NCBI GenBank assembly: GCA_029865445.1
Contig: JAOUGY010000004.1
Span: 1-26,785 of the forward strand
DNA from: Acidimicrobiia bacterium
Lineage (GTDB): Bacteria > Actinomycetota > Acidimicrobiia > Spongiisociales > ZC4RG35
Direction: 5' to 3'
DNA length: 26,785 nucleotides
Position numbers and translations under genes: made by a program. A model generated the notes under the pieces. The model did not search any database, was not told the DNA's origin, and saw only the letters and a list, made by a program, of their open reading frames with translations. Shown here piece after piece: positions 1 through 6,497 of the stretch. Each line of letters starts with the position of its first letter. Position 1 is the first letter of the stretch.

Positions 1-166
1 ACCCGGCCGTCGTGTCTGTGGACCCGGCGGTGGTCTCGGTGGAACCGGCTGTCGTTTCGGTCGCCCCGGCGGTGGTGTCGGTGCCCGCCCCGCTGGAGCA
101 CGCAGCCAACACCAGCGCAAACGCGGCCACCAGCGGGCCGAACCGGCTGTTGTGCAAGGAACGCAT
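1..166 (-). CDS. Lipoprotein N-terminus, probable ABC solute-binding protein (partial)
   Basis: Only the first 55 codons lie in the window; the gene runs off the left edge. The start is an ATG preceded by AAGAGGTGAT, a good ribosome binding site. The N-terminus has a basic residue, a hydrophobic stretch and a lipobox ending LAAC (Cys23), so the mature protein should be lipid-anchored outside the membrane. After the cysteine comes a Thr/Ala/Gly-rich linker built of three seven-residue units (ATETTAG, STETTAG, STDTTAG), encoded by 21-bp repeats. Such a lipobox plus Thr-rich linker is typical of actinobacterial ABC substrate-binding lipoproteins, but no binding domain is visible, so function is inference. 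It is the last gene of the minus-strand catabolic locus, 178 bp downstream of the amidohydrolase, and could bind that locus's substrate. Confidence 0.7.
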   Translation of the reverse strand, partial: MRSLHNSRFGPLVAAFALVLAACSSGAGTDTTAGATETTAGSTETTAGSTDTTAG

Positions 167-183
167 ATCGATCACCTCTTCAC

Positions 184-291
184 GGTGCCTGTGCACCATT
201 ACGATTGGTCTCGTGCCACCGGGCGAGCCCGGTCGAAGCCCGTTCACAGCGGTCGCTCCGCCGATGGATGCTAGGGCGGGCGGGCCGCCCG
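184..291. other. Three short hairpins in the leader of the lipoprotein gene
   Basis: The spacer between the amidohydrolase and the lipoprotein gene holds three inverted repeats. They are GGTGC-CTGT-GCACC (184-197), ACCGGG-CGAG-CCCGGT (218-233) and the 15-mer CGGGCGGGCCGCCCG (277-291). All would lie in the 5' leader of the lipoprotein mRNA or downstream of the amidohydrolase stop. None is followed by a T tract, so a classical intrinsic terminator is not supported. They could be termination, mRNA-processing or attenuation structures. No known riboswitch consensus was recognised. Confidence 0.45.
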
Positions 292-300
292 TGTTCGGTG

Positions 301-318
301 TCAGTTCATTTTTCTTGA
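301..318 (-). promoter_or_regulatory. Copy 1 of an 18-bp AT-rich shared motif (possible operator)
   Basis: Read on the minus strand this is TCAAGAAAAATGAACTGA. It matches 15 of 18 positions of 2161-2178, including an unbroken 11-mer, TCAAGAAAAAT, in otherwise GC-rich DNA. It lies in the spacer upstream of the lipoprotein gene, in the same orientation as the other copy. A binding site for the locus's XRE-cupin regulator is an inference; no second half-site is obvious. Confidence 0.35.
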
Positions 319-344
319 TTAGAGCTCGATGCGAGCCTGGGACA

Positions 345-1736
345 TCACATAGCCGAGACCGGTTTGGCCTGTTGTCCGTACCCCGGCTCGGCGGTCACGA
401 ATCCATCCCGGGCGACGACACGGCCCCGGAGCACCGTCGCGTCCAGGAAGCCCTTCACCGTCTCGTCGGTGTACGGGTTGTATCCCGCCTTGCTGTACAC
501 CGGCTCGTCACCGAGGGTGTGCTCCCGGTCGTAGTCCACCACCACCAGGTCGGCGTCGGACCCAGGAGCGATGACGCCTTTCCTGGGGGCCAGCCCGAAA
601 CGGCGCGCCGGTTCCACAGAGGTGATGCGGACGACGTCCTCGAGGGTGATCAGGCCGCGGTGCGAGGCGTCGAGCAGCTTGATGACGTAATGCTGAAGCT
701 GAGGAGTCCCGGTGGGCGTCGCCCACATGTTCTCCCACCCGCTCTTCTTCTCCTCGAAGGTGTGGGGGGCGTGGTCGGTGCCGAGCACGTCGATGGTGCC
801 GTCGGCGATACCCGCCCACAACGCCGCCCGCCACTCGTCCTTGAGGCAGCGCCCGAGTGCGTAGGGACCCAGATGGGCGACCTCGTCCCAGTTGGCAAGG
901 AACAACGCAAAGGCGTTGACCTCGGCGGTGACGTCCTGACCGTCCGCCTTCGCCCGGCGGATCAACTCGACCGTACGGTCCGACATCATGTGGAGCACGT
1001 GCAGCTTGCCGCCGATGCCGCGCTGGATCTCGATGAGAGTTGCCACCGCCGAGTTCCACACGACACCGTCGAACATCCACTCAGCCTTCGAGTACGGCTC
1101 GGGGCCCATCAGGTCGGCATCCCAGTGCCGGTGTTCGATCAGCTCCAGGAGAGCCTGATCGTTGGGATGCACCATCAACGGCCGCCCCGTGTCCCTCGTC
1201 TGCTCGAGGATCTTGGCGATGTCGGAATGGTCGTGGATGCCCAGGCCGGGCATGTGTGGGTACGAACGTTTCCCGTCGACCACCATGAACAACTTGAACC
1301 CGAGACAGCCGAGAGCAGCCAGCCCGGGAATCTCGCCGAGGTTGGTGGGTGAGGGGTTGTGGTTGTAGTCGACTACAGACCGGCCTCTGAAGTCCTCGAG
1401 CAGCTTCTCGAAGAGCGCCGCCGTGGTGGTGGGAGGATCGACGTTCGGCATGCCCACGGTCACCGTCACACCTCCAGCCGCGGCGGCCCGGGAGGCCGAC
1501 GTGATGTCCTCCTTGTGGGTGAACCCGGGGTCACGATGGTGGGAATGGGTGTCGATGACACCGGGGATCACAACCCGGCCAGAGGCGTCGATGACCTCAG
1601 CCGAACCCAATGAAGCCGAACCCGTCGGCACCACCTCTGCGATGGTCTCGCCGCTGACGAGCACGTCCAGCCCGTCGACGAAGCCGCTGTCGGTCCAGAC
1701 CCGTCCTCCGGTTACGGCGAGGTCGTAGCTGCTCAT
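345..1736 (-). CDS. Cyclic amidohydrolase (dihydroorotase/allantoinase/hydantoinase family)
   Basis: A 463-residue metal-dependent hydrolase of the amidohydrolase superfamily that should open a cyclic amide or imide ring in the cytoplasm. The metal-site residues are all visible: HSH (H64, H66) followed by RDPG, the likely carbamylated lysine in GFKLFM (K148), H190 in MVHPND, a histidine in LHVLHMMS (246-249) and D321 in GTDHAPHT. The RDPG and DHAPHT motifs place it nearer dihydroorotase and allantoinase than classical D-hydantoinase. Length is normal for the family. Its first codon overlaps the RidA-like stop by 4 bp, so the two are translationally coupled. No pyr or allantoin genes are adjacent. 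With a molybdenum hydroxylase and an F420 oxidoreductase upstream, ring opening in N-heterocycle breakdown is more likely than pyrimidine synthesis; the substrate is unknown. Confidence 0.88.
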   Translation of the reverse strand: MSSYDLAVTGGRVWTDSGFVDGLDVLVSGETIAEVVPTGSASLGSAEVIDASGRVVIPGVIDTHSHHRDPGFTHKEDITSASRAAAAGGVTVTVGMPNVDPPTTTAALFEKLLEDFRGRSVVDYNHNPSPTNLGEIPGLAALGCLGFKLFMVVDGKRSYPHMPGLGIHDHSDIAKILEQTRDTGRPLMVHPNDQALLELIEHRHWDADLMGPEPYSKAEWMFDGVVWNSAVATLIEIQRGIGGKLHVLHMMSDRTVELIRRAKADGQDVTAEVNAFALFLANWDEVAHLGPYALGRCLKDEWRAALWAGIADGTIDVLGTDHAPHTFEEKKSGWENMWATPTGTPQLQHYVIKLLDASHRGLITLEDVVRITSVEPARRFGLAPRKGVIAPGSDADLVVVDYDREHTLGDEPVYSKAGYNPYTDETVKGFLDATVLRGRVVARDGFVTAEPGYGQQAKPVSAM

Positions 1737-2134
1737 CGGTCCTCCTTCTTGGCAACGGTGGCTTCCAACTCGATAAGCTGGCGTTCATCGAAGAGTCGGG
1801 TGATCTGGACCAGGGTCGATGCCGGCCACACATCACCCCAGTGGCGGTGCCACACCGGTTCGATGCGGTCCCAGACGGTGATGTCGGTCACGTACGTTCG
1901 GATGGAGACGACGTCGTCGAGCGTCGCTCCGGCAGAAGCGAGGATCAGCGTAAGGTTCTCGAAGATCTGTCGCATCTGGGCGGTGGGGTCGCCGACGCCC
2001 ACGATGGAGCCATCGGCGGTGCGCGACGTGAGCCCGGACACGTACAGCAGCCGCGTACCGGCGGGTACCTCCACGATTTGGGAGAAACCGTCGATCGGGA
2101 CGTGGTAGTCGGGAGAGTTGACGGCGCGTCTCAT
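1733..2134 (-). CDS. RidA/YjgF/UK114-family protein lacking the catalytic arginine
   Basis: A 133-residue protein with the fold signature of the Rid family: VNSPDY near the start, GFSQIVEV, YVSGLTS, and a C-terminal LIELEATVA. Classical RidA enamine/imine deaminases carry PARS, whose Arg (R105 in RidA) binds the substrate carboxylate. Here the same place reads WPASTLV, with Ser106 instead. This matches Rid subgroups that lack the arginine, so plain 2-aminoacrylate deaminase activity is unlikely. The ATG start gives the normal family N-terminus; a GTG 51 bp upstream would add an unrelated basic extension through the shared AT-rich motif and has no good ribosome binding site. It overlaps the amidohydrolase start by 4 bp. 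In the Rut pyrimidine pathway the Rid protein RutC is an accessory to ring breakdown, a loose precedent. Confidence 0.85.
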   Translation of the reverse strand: MRRAVNSPDYHVPIDGFSQIVEVPAGTRLLYVSGLTSRTADGSIVGVGDPTAQMRQIFENLTLILASAGATLDDVVSIRTYVTDITVWDRIEPVWHRHWGDVWPASTLVQITRLFDERQLIELEATVAKKEDR

Positions 2135-2160
2135 GCCCGGATCGTAGACGCGATTAGCTG

Positions 2161-2178
2161 TCGGTGGATTTTTCTTGA
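2161..2178 (-). promoter_or_regulatory. Copy 2 of the 18-bp AT-rich shared motif (possible operator)
   Basis: Minus-strand TCAAGAAAAATCCACCGA lies 27 bp upstream of the RidA-like start and 28 bp after the regulator stop. It is the partner of 301-318 (15 of 18 identical, same orientation). Its place just before the RidA-amidohydrolase pair fits an operator or promoter element, although nothing in the sequence proves binding. Confidence 0.35.
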
Positions 2179-2206
2179 CCCGCACTCACGGCAATGTGGC
2201 GCGGGT

Positions 2207-2824
2207 TCAGAACGCGTCGAGGTTGACCCAGACCGCCCGGGCCACACCGTCGCCCGCATTGCGAAGACTGTGCAGCACCGTCGACGGATATGAGATGAGG
2301 TCGCCTGGCTTGAGCACGTAGGTGGCGCCATCCACGTCGACGGTCAATTCGCCCTCGATCAGCAACCCGTACTCGTAGCCGGCGTGGTGGGCGGGCTGCG
2401 GCTCGGTGTCGCCGTTGGGCGCCCACTCGTTCACGGAGATCTCTACCCGCCGCAGACGGTCGAAGCGTGCCGTGCGCCGGGCCACGCCCGGCCACGGCGA
2501 CACGACACTTTGATCTTCGACGCGAACGACGTAGTCGTCACGGCTCTGATCGATCTCGACGAACAGGTCTGCGATCGGCACCCGAAACGCCGAGGCGATG
2601 ACCACGAGCGATCCGATGGAAGGGCTGGTACGGCCACGCTCCACCAAGCTGAGCATGGACGAGCTGAGACCGGTGGCGTCGGCCAGGTCCTGCAGTGTCA
2701 TTCGCTGCTCTCTCCGGAGATGACGAATGCGACGCCCCAGCGAGACGAGAGAAACATCGCGGATCTCGTCGCCGTCGGCTTCGTCCTCGCTCAGCTTCTC
2801 CATTGATTCCGATGGAATGCTCAT
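2207..2824 (-). CDS. XRE-family transcriptional regulator with C-terminal cupin domain
   Basis: A 205-residue regulator. Residues about 28-82 form a helix-turn-helix of the XRE type (LGRRIRHLRREQRMTLQDLADATGLS, then SMLSLVERGRTSPSIGSL). Residues about 133-200 are a cupin barrel (EPQPAHHAGYEYGLLIEGEL, VLKPGDLISYPSTVLHSLRN), the usual ligand-sensing part. The HTH-cupin arrangement is common in local regulators of catabolic operons. The ATG start follows GCCAGG; an in-frame GTG 42 bp upstream lacks a ribosome binding site, and a second ATG 21 bp downstream is possible. It lies 45 bp after the molybdenum-hydroxylase large subunit on the same strand, so it probably belongs to the operon it controls. 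Its ligand is unknown; a pathway intermediate is the natural guess. Confidence 0.85.
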   Translation of the reverse strand: MSIPSESMEKLSEDEADGDEIRDVSLVSLGRRIRHLRREQRMTLQDLADATGLSSSMLSLVERGRTSPSIGSLVVIASAFRVPIADLFVEIDQSRDDYVVRVEDQSVVSPWPGVARRTARFDRLRRVEISVNEWAPNGDTEPQPAHHAGYEYGLLIEGELTVDVDGATYVLKPGDLISYPSTVLHSLRNAGDGVARAVWVNLDAF

Positions 2825-2869
2825 CCTGGCGATAGACGGTACTCGCAGGATTCGCCAACGCCACACACG

Positions 2870-5191
2870 TCAGCGGCGCCCCTGGTCGATGAGATCGAGC
2901 AACCGTGCCGGCGAGATCGGCATCTCGGTGACCTCCACCCCGAACTCGGCGAGGGCGTCACAGATGGCGTTGGCGATGCCGGCAGGCGCCGACGCAGTCG
3001 CTCCTTCCCCTGCGCCCTTGACACCCAGCGGATTCAGCGGGGTCGGATGCGACCGGTGAATGACTGTGATAGACGGGACGTCGGTGGCGGTCGGGAGGAG
3101 ATAGTCCATGAAGGTGACCGATCCGGGCTGGCCGGTGTCGTCGTAGCGGAACTCCTCGAGGAGGATGTTGCCCAGGCCGTGAGCTACCCCGCCGTGCTGC
3201 TGGCCGTCCACCACCATCGGGTTGAGGATGGTGCCGCAGTCGTCGACCACGACCACGTCAAGCACCTCAACCATCCCGGTGTCGATGTCGACCTCCACCA
3301 CCGCCACCTGGGTGCCGGAAGAGAAGGTCACCGACGGGGGGACGAAGGTGTTGAGCGACGCCAACCCCGGGTCATGCGGCCGACGGCTGGCCGGGCCGGG
3401 CGCGGCCAGTCGGGCGAGTTCGGCGAAGGTCAGACCGGCGTCGGGCACGCCGCGGGGAAACACCCGACCGCCCTCGAAAACCAGGTCGTTCACCGCGATC
3501 TCCAACACGTCGGAAGCTAGCTCCTCCAGCTTGCGCCGCGTCTGCTCAGAGGCGATGCGAACCACCGCGCTGGCGGTCACGCCGCTCCGGCTGCCGAACG
3601 TCCCTCCGCCGAACGGGAGGAGAGCGGTGTCACCGGTGCGGACGAGCACGTCGTCCGGCCGGATGCCGAAGACGTCGGCGCACACCTGGGCGAGCACAGT
3701 GGCGTGGCTCTGCCCATGAGGCTGCGAGCCGCAACGCACCACGATCTTGCCGGAAGTGTCGACCCTGACCTCGGCCGCCTCGTGCGGCCCGAGCCCGGTG
3801 CCCTCGACGTGGCAGGACATGCCCACGCCGATGCGGTGCCGGTCTGACCGCGGCTTCCGGTCACGCAATGTCTGGTAGCCCGACGCCTCCAGCGCCGTCC
3901 GCACCTGATCGGGGAAGTCGCCGCTGTCATAGACGAGCTGGTTGCCGTCCCGGTACATCATGCCCATGTCCTTGGGCATCTCATCGGCCGGGATCAGGTT
4001 CTTGAGCCGGAGGTCAGCGGGGTCCATGCCGAGACGATGGGCGGCCATGTCGACGAGGCGGTCGACCACGAACGCAGCCTCGGGACGGCCGGCCCCCCGC
4101 ACCGGGGTGTTGCGGGTCTTGTTGGTGAGCACGCACAACCCCTCGGCTCTGAAGTGGTCGATGCGGTAAACGCTGCGGGCGTGGGACGCCACGTTGAAAG
4201 GGAGGGTGATGCCGAACGGATTCACCGCTCCACAATCCTGCAGGATGCGCATCGAGAGAGAGCGGAAGCTCCCGTTCCCGTCGAACGCTAGCTCAGCGTC
4301 GATCAACTGGTCGCGAGAGTGCCGCGAGTTCATCAGATCCTCGCCGCGTTCTTCCAGCCATCGCACAGGCCGACCGAGTCGCATGGCCGCGAGCGGGACC
4401 AGCACCTCCTCGGGGTAGACGCCTCCCCCGAAGCTGCCTCCCATGTCAGGGGCGATCACCCGGATCCGCTCCTCCTCGAGGCCGAGCATCGGGGCGAGGT
4501 AGGAGCGGAGCACGTGGGGGATCTGGGTGGTGGACCAAACCGTGAGCGTGTCGTCGACCCATTTGGCGGCGACGCCCCTGTTCTCCAGCGGCGACCCCAC
4601 CGACCTTGCGATCCGAAACCGAGCCGACACCCGGTGCTCGGCGTTTTCCCGTGCCCGGTCGGGATCGCCGACCACCACATCGAAGCGGCCGTGGAGGTTG
4701 CCGGGTACAGCCGGGTCCACCAGGGGCGAACCCGGTGACAGGGCGGCCTCAGGGTCGACCACAGCAGGAGACGGGTCCACGTCGGCGAGGACCAGCCGGC
4801 GGGCGTCCTCGGCGACGTAGCGGTCAGTGGCGACGATCAAGGCCGTCGGTTCACCCACGCGGCAGACCCGACCCGCGGCGAGGACCGGTTCTGACGAACC
4901 GCCCACCTCTACCGCGTGGCGTTCGACGAACTGGGGCGTGAGGACATAGAAGGAGCGGGTGATGGCTCGGGCCGATTCGGGAAGGTCCGCCGCCGTCATC
5001 ACCATCCTCACTCCGGGGAGGCTCAGCGCCTCGTCGGCGTCGAGCGAGCGGAGCTCACCAGCGGCATCCTGGCTACGGACCACCACCGCCTCGAGCATCC
5101 CCGGGATGGCGAGATCCGCCAGGTAGTGCCCCTGGCCACTGATCAGGCGGGCGTCCTCGGTTCGGGGAACCGGTATTCCGACGTAGGTCAC
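2870..5191 (-). CDS. Molybdenum hydroxylase large (Mo-binding) subunit, xanthine/aldehyde dehydrogenase family
   Basis: The 773-residue catalytic subunit of a three-subunit molybdenum hydroxylase, a family that hydroxylates N-heterocycles or aldehydes with water as oxygen donor. Visible motifs are RTEDARLISGQGHYLAD near the start, GGSFGGG (251-257), VRGAGRPEA (364-372), GQSHATVL (493-500), GGGTFGSRSG (528-537) and GVKGAGEG (723-730) with the conserved catalytic glutamate E729. The AYxCSFR loop of true CO dehydrogenase is absent, so this is not form I CODH. The GTG start overlaps the stop of the 2Fe-2S subunit by 4 bp and gives the standard N-terminus; a longer upstream reading would overlap that gene heavily and is unlike the family. 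The substrate cannot be read from sequence; a purine, pyrimidine or pyridine-type ring is inferred from context. Confidence 0.93.
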   Translation of the reverse strand: MTYVGIPVPRTEDARLISGQGHYLADLAIPGMLEAVVVRSQDAAGELRSLDADEALSLPGVRMVMTAADLPESARAITRSFYVLTPQFVERHAVEVGGSSEPVLAAGRVCRVGEPTALIVATDRYVAEDARRLVLADVDPSPAVVDPEAALSPGSPLVDPAVPGNLHGRFDVVVGDPDRARENAEHRVSARFRIARSVGSPLENRGVAAKWVDDTLTVWSTTQIPHVLRSYLAPMLGLEEERIRVIAPDMGGSFGGGVYPEEVLVPLAAMRLGRPVRWLEERGEDLMNSRHSRDQLIDAELAFDGNGSFRSLSMRILQDCGAVNPFGITLPFNVASHARSVYRIDHFRAEGLCVLTNKTRNTPVRGAGRPEAAFVVDRLVDMAAHRLGMDPADLRLKNLIPADEMPKDMGMMYRDGNQLVYDSGDFPDQVRTALEASGYQTLRDRKPRSDRHRIGVGMSCHVEGTGLGPHEAAEVRVDTSGKIVVRCGSQPHGQSHATVLAQVCADVFGIRPDDVLVRTGDTALLPFGGGTFGSRSGVTASAVVRIASEQTRRKLEELASDVLEIAVNDLVFEGGRVFPRGVPDAGLTFAELARLAAPGPASRRPHDPGLASLNTFVPPSVTFSSGTQVAVVEVDIDTGMVEVLDVVVVDDCGTILNPMVVDGQQHGGVAHGLGNILLEEFRYDDTGQPGSVTFMDYLLPTATDVPSITVIHRSHPTPLNPLGVKGAGEGATASAPAGIANAICDALAEFGVEVTEMPISPARLLDLIDQGRR

Positions 5192-5655
5192 GGTCTGCCC
5201 CCGAGCAGTTCCAAGGTAGCGGTCACGATGTTGTGGTATCCGGTGCAGCGGCACAGGTTTCCCGAAAGCCGCTCCCGCACGATCGCCTCGTCGGCCAGGA
5301 CGCCTTCGGACATCATCTCGAGCACTGTTGCGAAGAAGCCCGGTGTGCAGAACCCGCACTGGAGGGCGTGGTGCCGTGAGAAAGCTTCCTGCACCGGATG
5401 CAGCCCCGACTCCGAAGCCATGCCTTCGATGGTGGTCACCTCTCGGCCCTGAGCGGCAGCGGCCAGCATCAGGCACGAGCGGGCGCTGTGACCGTCCACC
5501 AGGACCGTGCAACTCCCGCACACGCCTTGCTCGCAGCCCAGGTGCGTGCCCGTGAGGCCGAGGTGGTCCCGCAGGAGGTCGGCGAGCGTGGTTCGCGGAT
5601 CGGCGCTGATCCCCACCGCCTCGCCGTTCACCGTCAGCTCGAGGTCAACCTTCAT
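5188..5655 (-). CDS. Molybdenum hydroxylase small subunit with two [2Fe-2S] clusters
   Basis: A 155-residue electron-transfer subunit. The plant-type ferredoxin domain has C41, C46, C49 and C61 (CEQGVCGSC, then RSC). The C-terminal helical domain has C100, C103, C135 and C137 (CGFC, CRC). All eight cluster ligands are present, so the protein looks functional. It would pass electrons from the Mo site to the FAD subunit. The ATG start follows GGAGGCGGC, a strong ribosome binding site, and overlaps the FAD-subunit stop as ATGA; its own stop overlaps the large-subunit GTG. The order FAD, FeS, Mo subunit is typical of CoxMSL-like operons. Confidence 0.95.
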   Translation of the reverse strand: MKVDLELTVNGEAVGISADPRTTLADLLRDHLGLTGTHLGCEQGVCGSCTVLVDGHSARSCLMLAAAAQGREVTTIEGMASESGLHPVQEAFSRHHALQCGFCTPGFFATVLEMMSEGVLADEAIVRERLSGNLCRCTGYHNIVTATLELLGGRP

Positions 5656-6497
5656 GCCGCCTCCGCCGCCTGCCGGATGGCACGCTCGCACACCACTCGA
5701 GCCAGTCGCCGCTTGTACCGGGCAGGGCCGTGCTGGTCGTCGAGCGGATCGACGTCAGCGTCCACCGCCTCGGCAACCTCGGCCGCACCGACCAGGTCCA
5801 TGCCGGTCAACGCCGCCTCCAGCGTGTGCGCCCGCAACGGAGTCACGCCGCCGCCGAGGATGCCGACCCTGGCGGTGGCGATCACGCCGTCGGCCACGCC
5901 GAGATTGACGGCGGCGCCGGCGAGGGCGAAGTCTCCACGGCGGCGGGCAATCTCGACGAACCCCCACCGCATCGACGACGGCTTTGGGATGTGGAGGCCG
6001 GTCACGATCTCTCCGGGCATCAGATCGGGCTGCATCCAGTCGAGAAAGAAACGATCGGCGCCGACGGACCGTTCGCCGGCGGGCCCGGTGACCGAGATCG
6101 AGGCGTCGAGTGCGAGGGCCAATGCACCCCACTCCGAGGCAGGATCGGCATGGGCGAGGCTTCCGCCCACGGTCCCGACGTTGCGGATGGCCACGTGTCC
6201 CAGCTCTCTCAGGCCGACCGCCACCAGCGGGATCACCGGGCCGAGAGCCAGCTCGGCGCGACGGTGGGTGACACCGGCGCCGATCCTGATCGTGTCTGGC
6301 CCGGAGTCGATGTCACCGAGCTCGGCGATCGCCCCGATGTCGACCAACATGGATGGGCTCACCAGTCGGAAGGCCATCAGCGGTACGAGGCTCTGGCCGC
6401 CGGCCAGCACCTTCGCCTCGCCGTCCGCCTCGCTCAGGAGTTGAACAGCCTCGGCGATCGAGCTCGGACGCTCGTACACGAAGGCCGCCGGTTTCAT
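5652..6497 (-). CDS. Molybdenum hydroxylase medium (FAD-binding) subunit
   Basis: A 281-residue CoxM/XdhB-like subunit that takes electrons from the 2Fe-2S clusters to FAD and on to an acceptor. It has the two FAD-contact motifs of the family, AGGQSL at 32-37 and TVGGSLAHADPASE at 109-122, and the usual length of about 280 residues. It starts with an ATG that overlaps the stop of the upstream LLM oxidoreductase by 4 bp (ATGA), and ends in the same kind of overlap with the 2Fe-2S gene. This tight coupling suggests that the F420-type enzyme and the hydroxylase are made together. Confidence 0.94.
   Translation of the reverse strand: MKPAAFVYERPSSIAEAVQLLSEADGEAKVLAGGQSLVPLMAFRLVSPSMLVDIGAIAELGDIDSGPDTIRIGAGVTHRRAELALGPVIPLVAVGLRELGHVAIRNVGTVGGSLAHADPASEWGALALALDASISVTGPAGERSVGADRFFLDWMQPDLMPGEIVTGLHIPKPSSMRWGFVEIARRRGDFALAGAAVNLGVADGVIATARVGILGGGVTPLRAHTLEAALTGMDLVGAAEVAEAVDADVDPLDDQHGPARYKRRLARVVCERAIRQAAEAA

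Noticed and set aside
184..233. Guanidine-II-type riboswitch (two small hairpins)
   Set aside because: The loops are CTGT and CGAG (ACAG and CTCG on the transcribed strand), not the ACGR loops of that class.
12..1352. Long plus-strand open frame antisense to the amidohydrolase
   Set aside because: It is the complement of a clear amidohydrolase gene with full metal-site motifs; its own translation is low-complexity and lacks family features.
2870..5521. Longer reading of the Mo-binding subunit starting at 5521
   Set aside because: The extra 110 residues lie over the 2Fe-2S subunit gene in another frame and do not resemble the family; the GTG at 5191 gives the normal start.
2870..6497. True CO dehydrogenase (coxMSL)
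   Set aside because: The AYxCSFR active-site loop of form I CODH is not present in the large subunit; a general molybdenum hydroxylase fits better.
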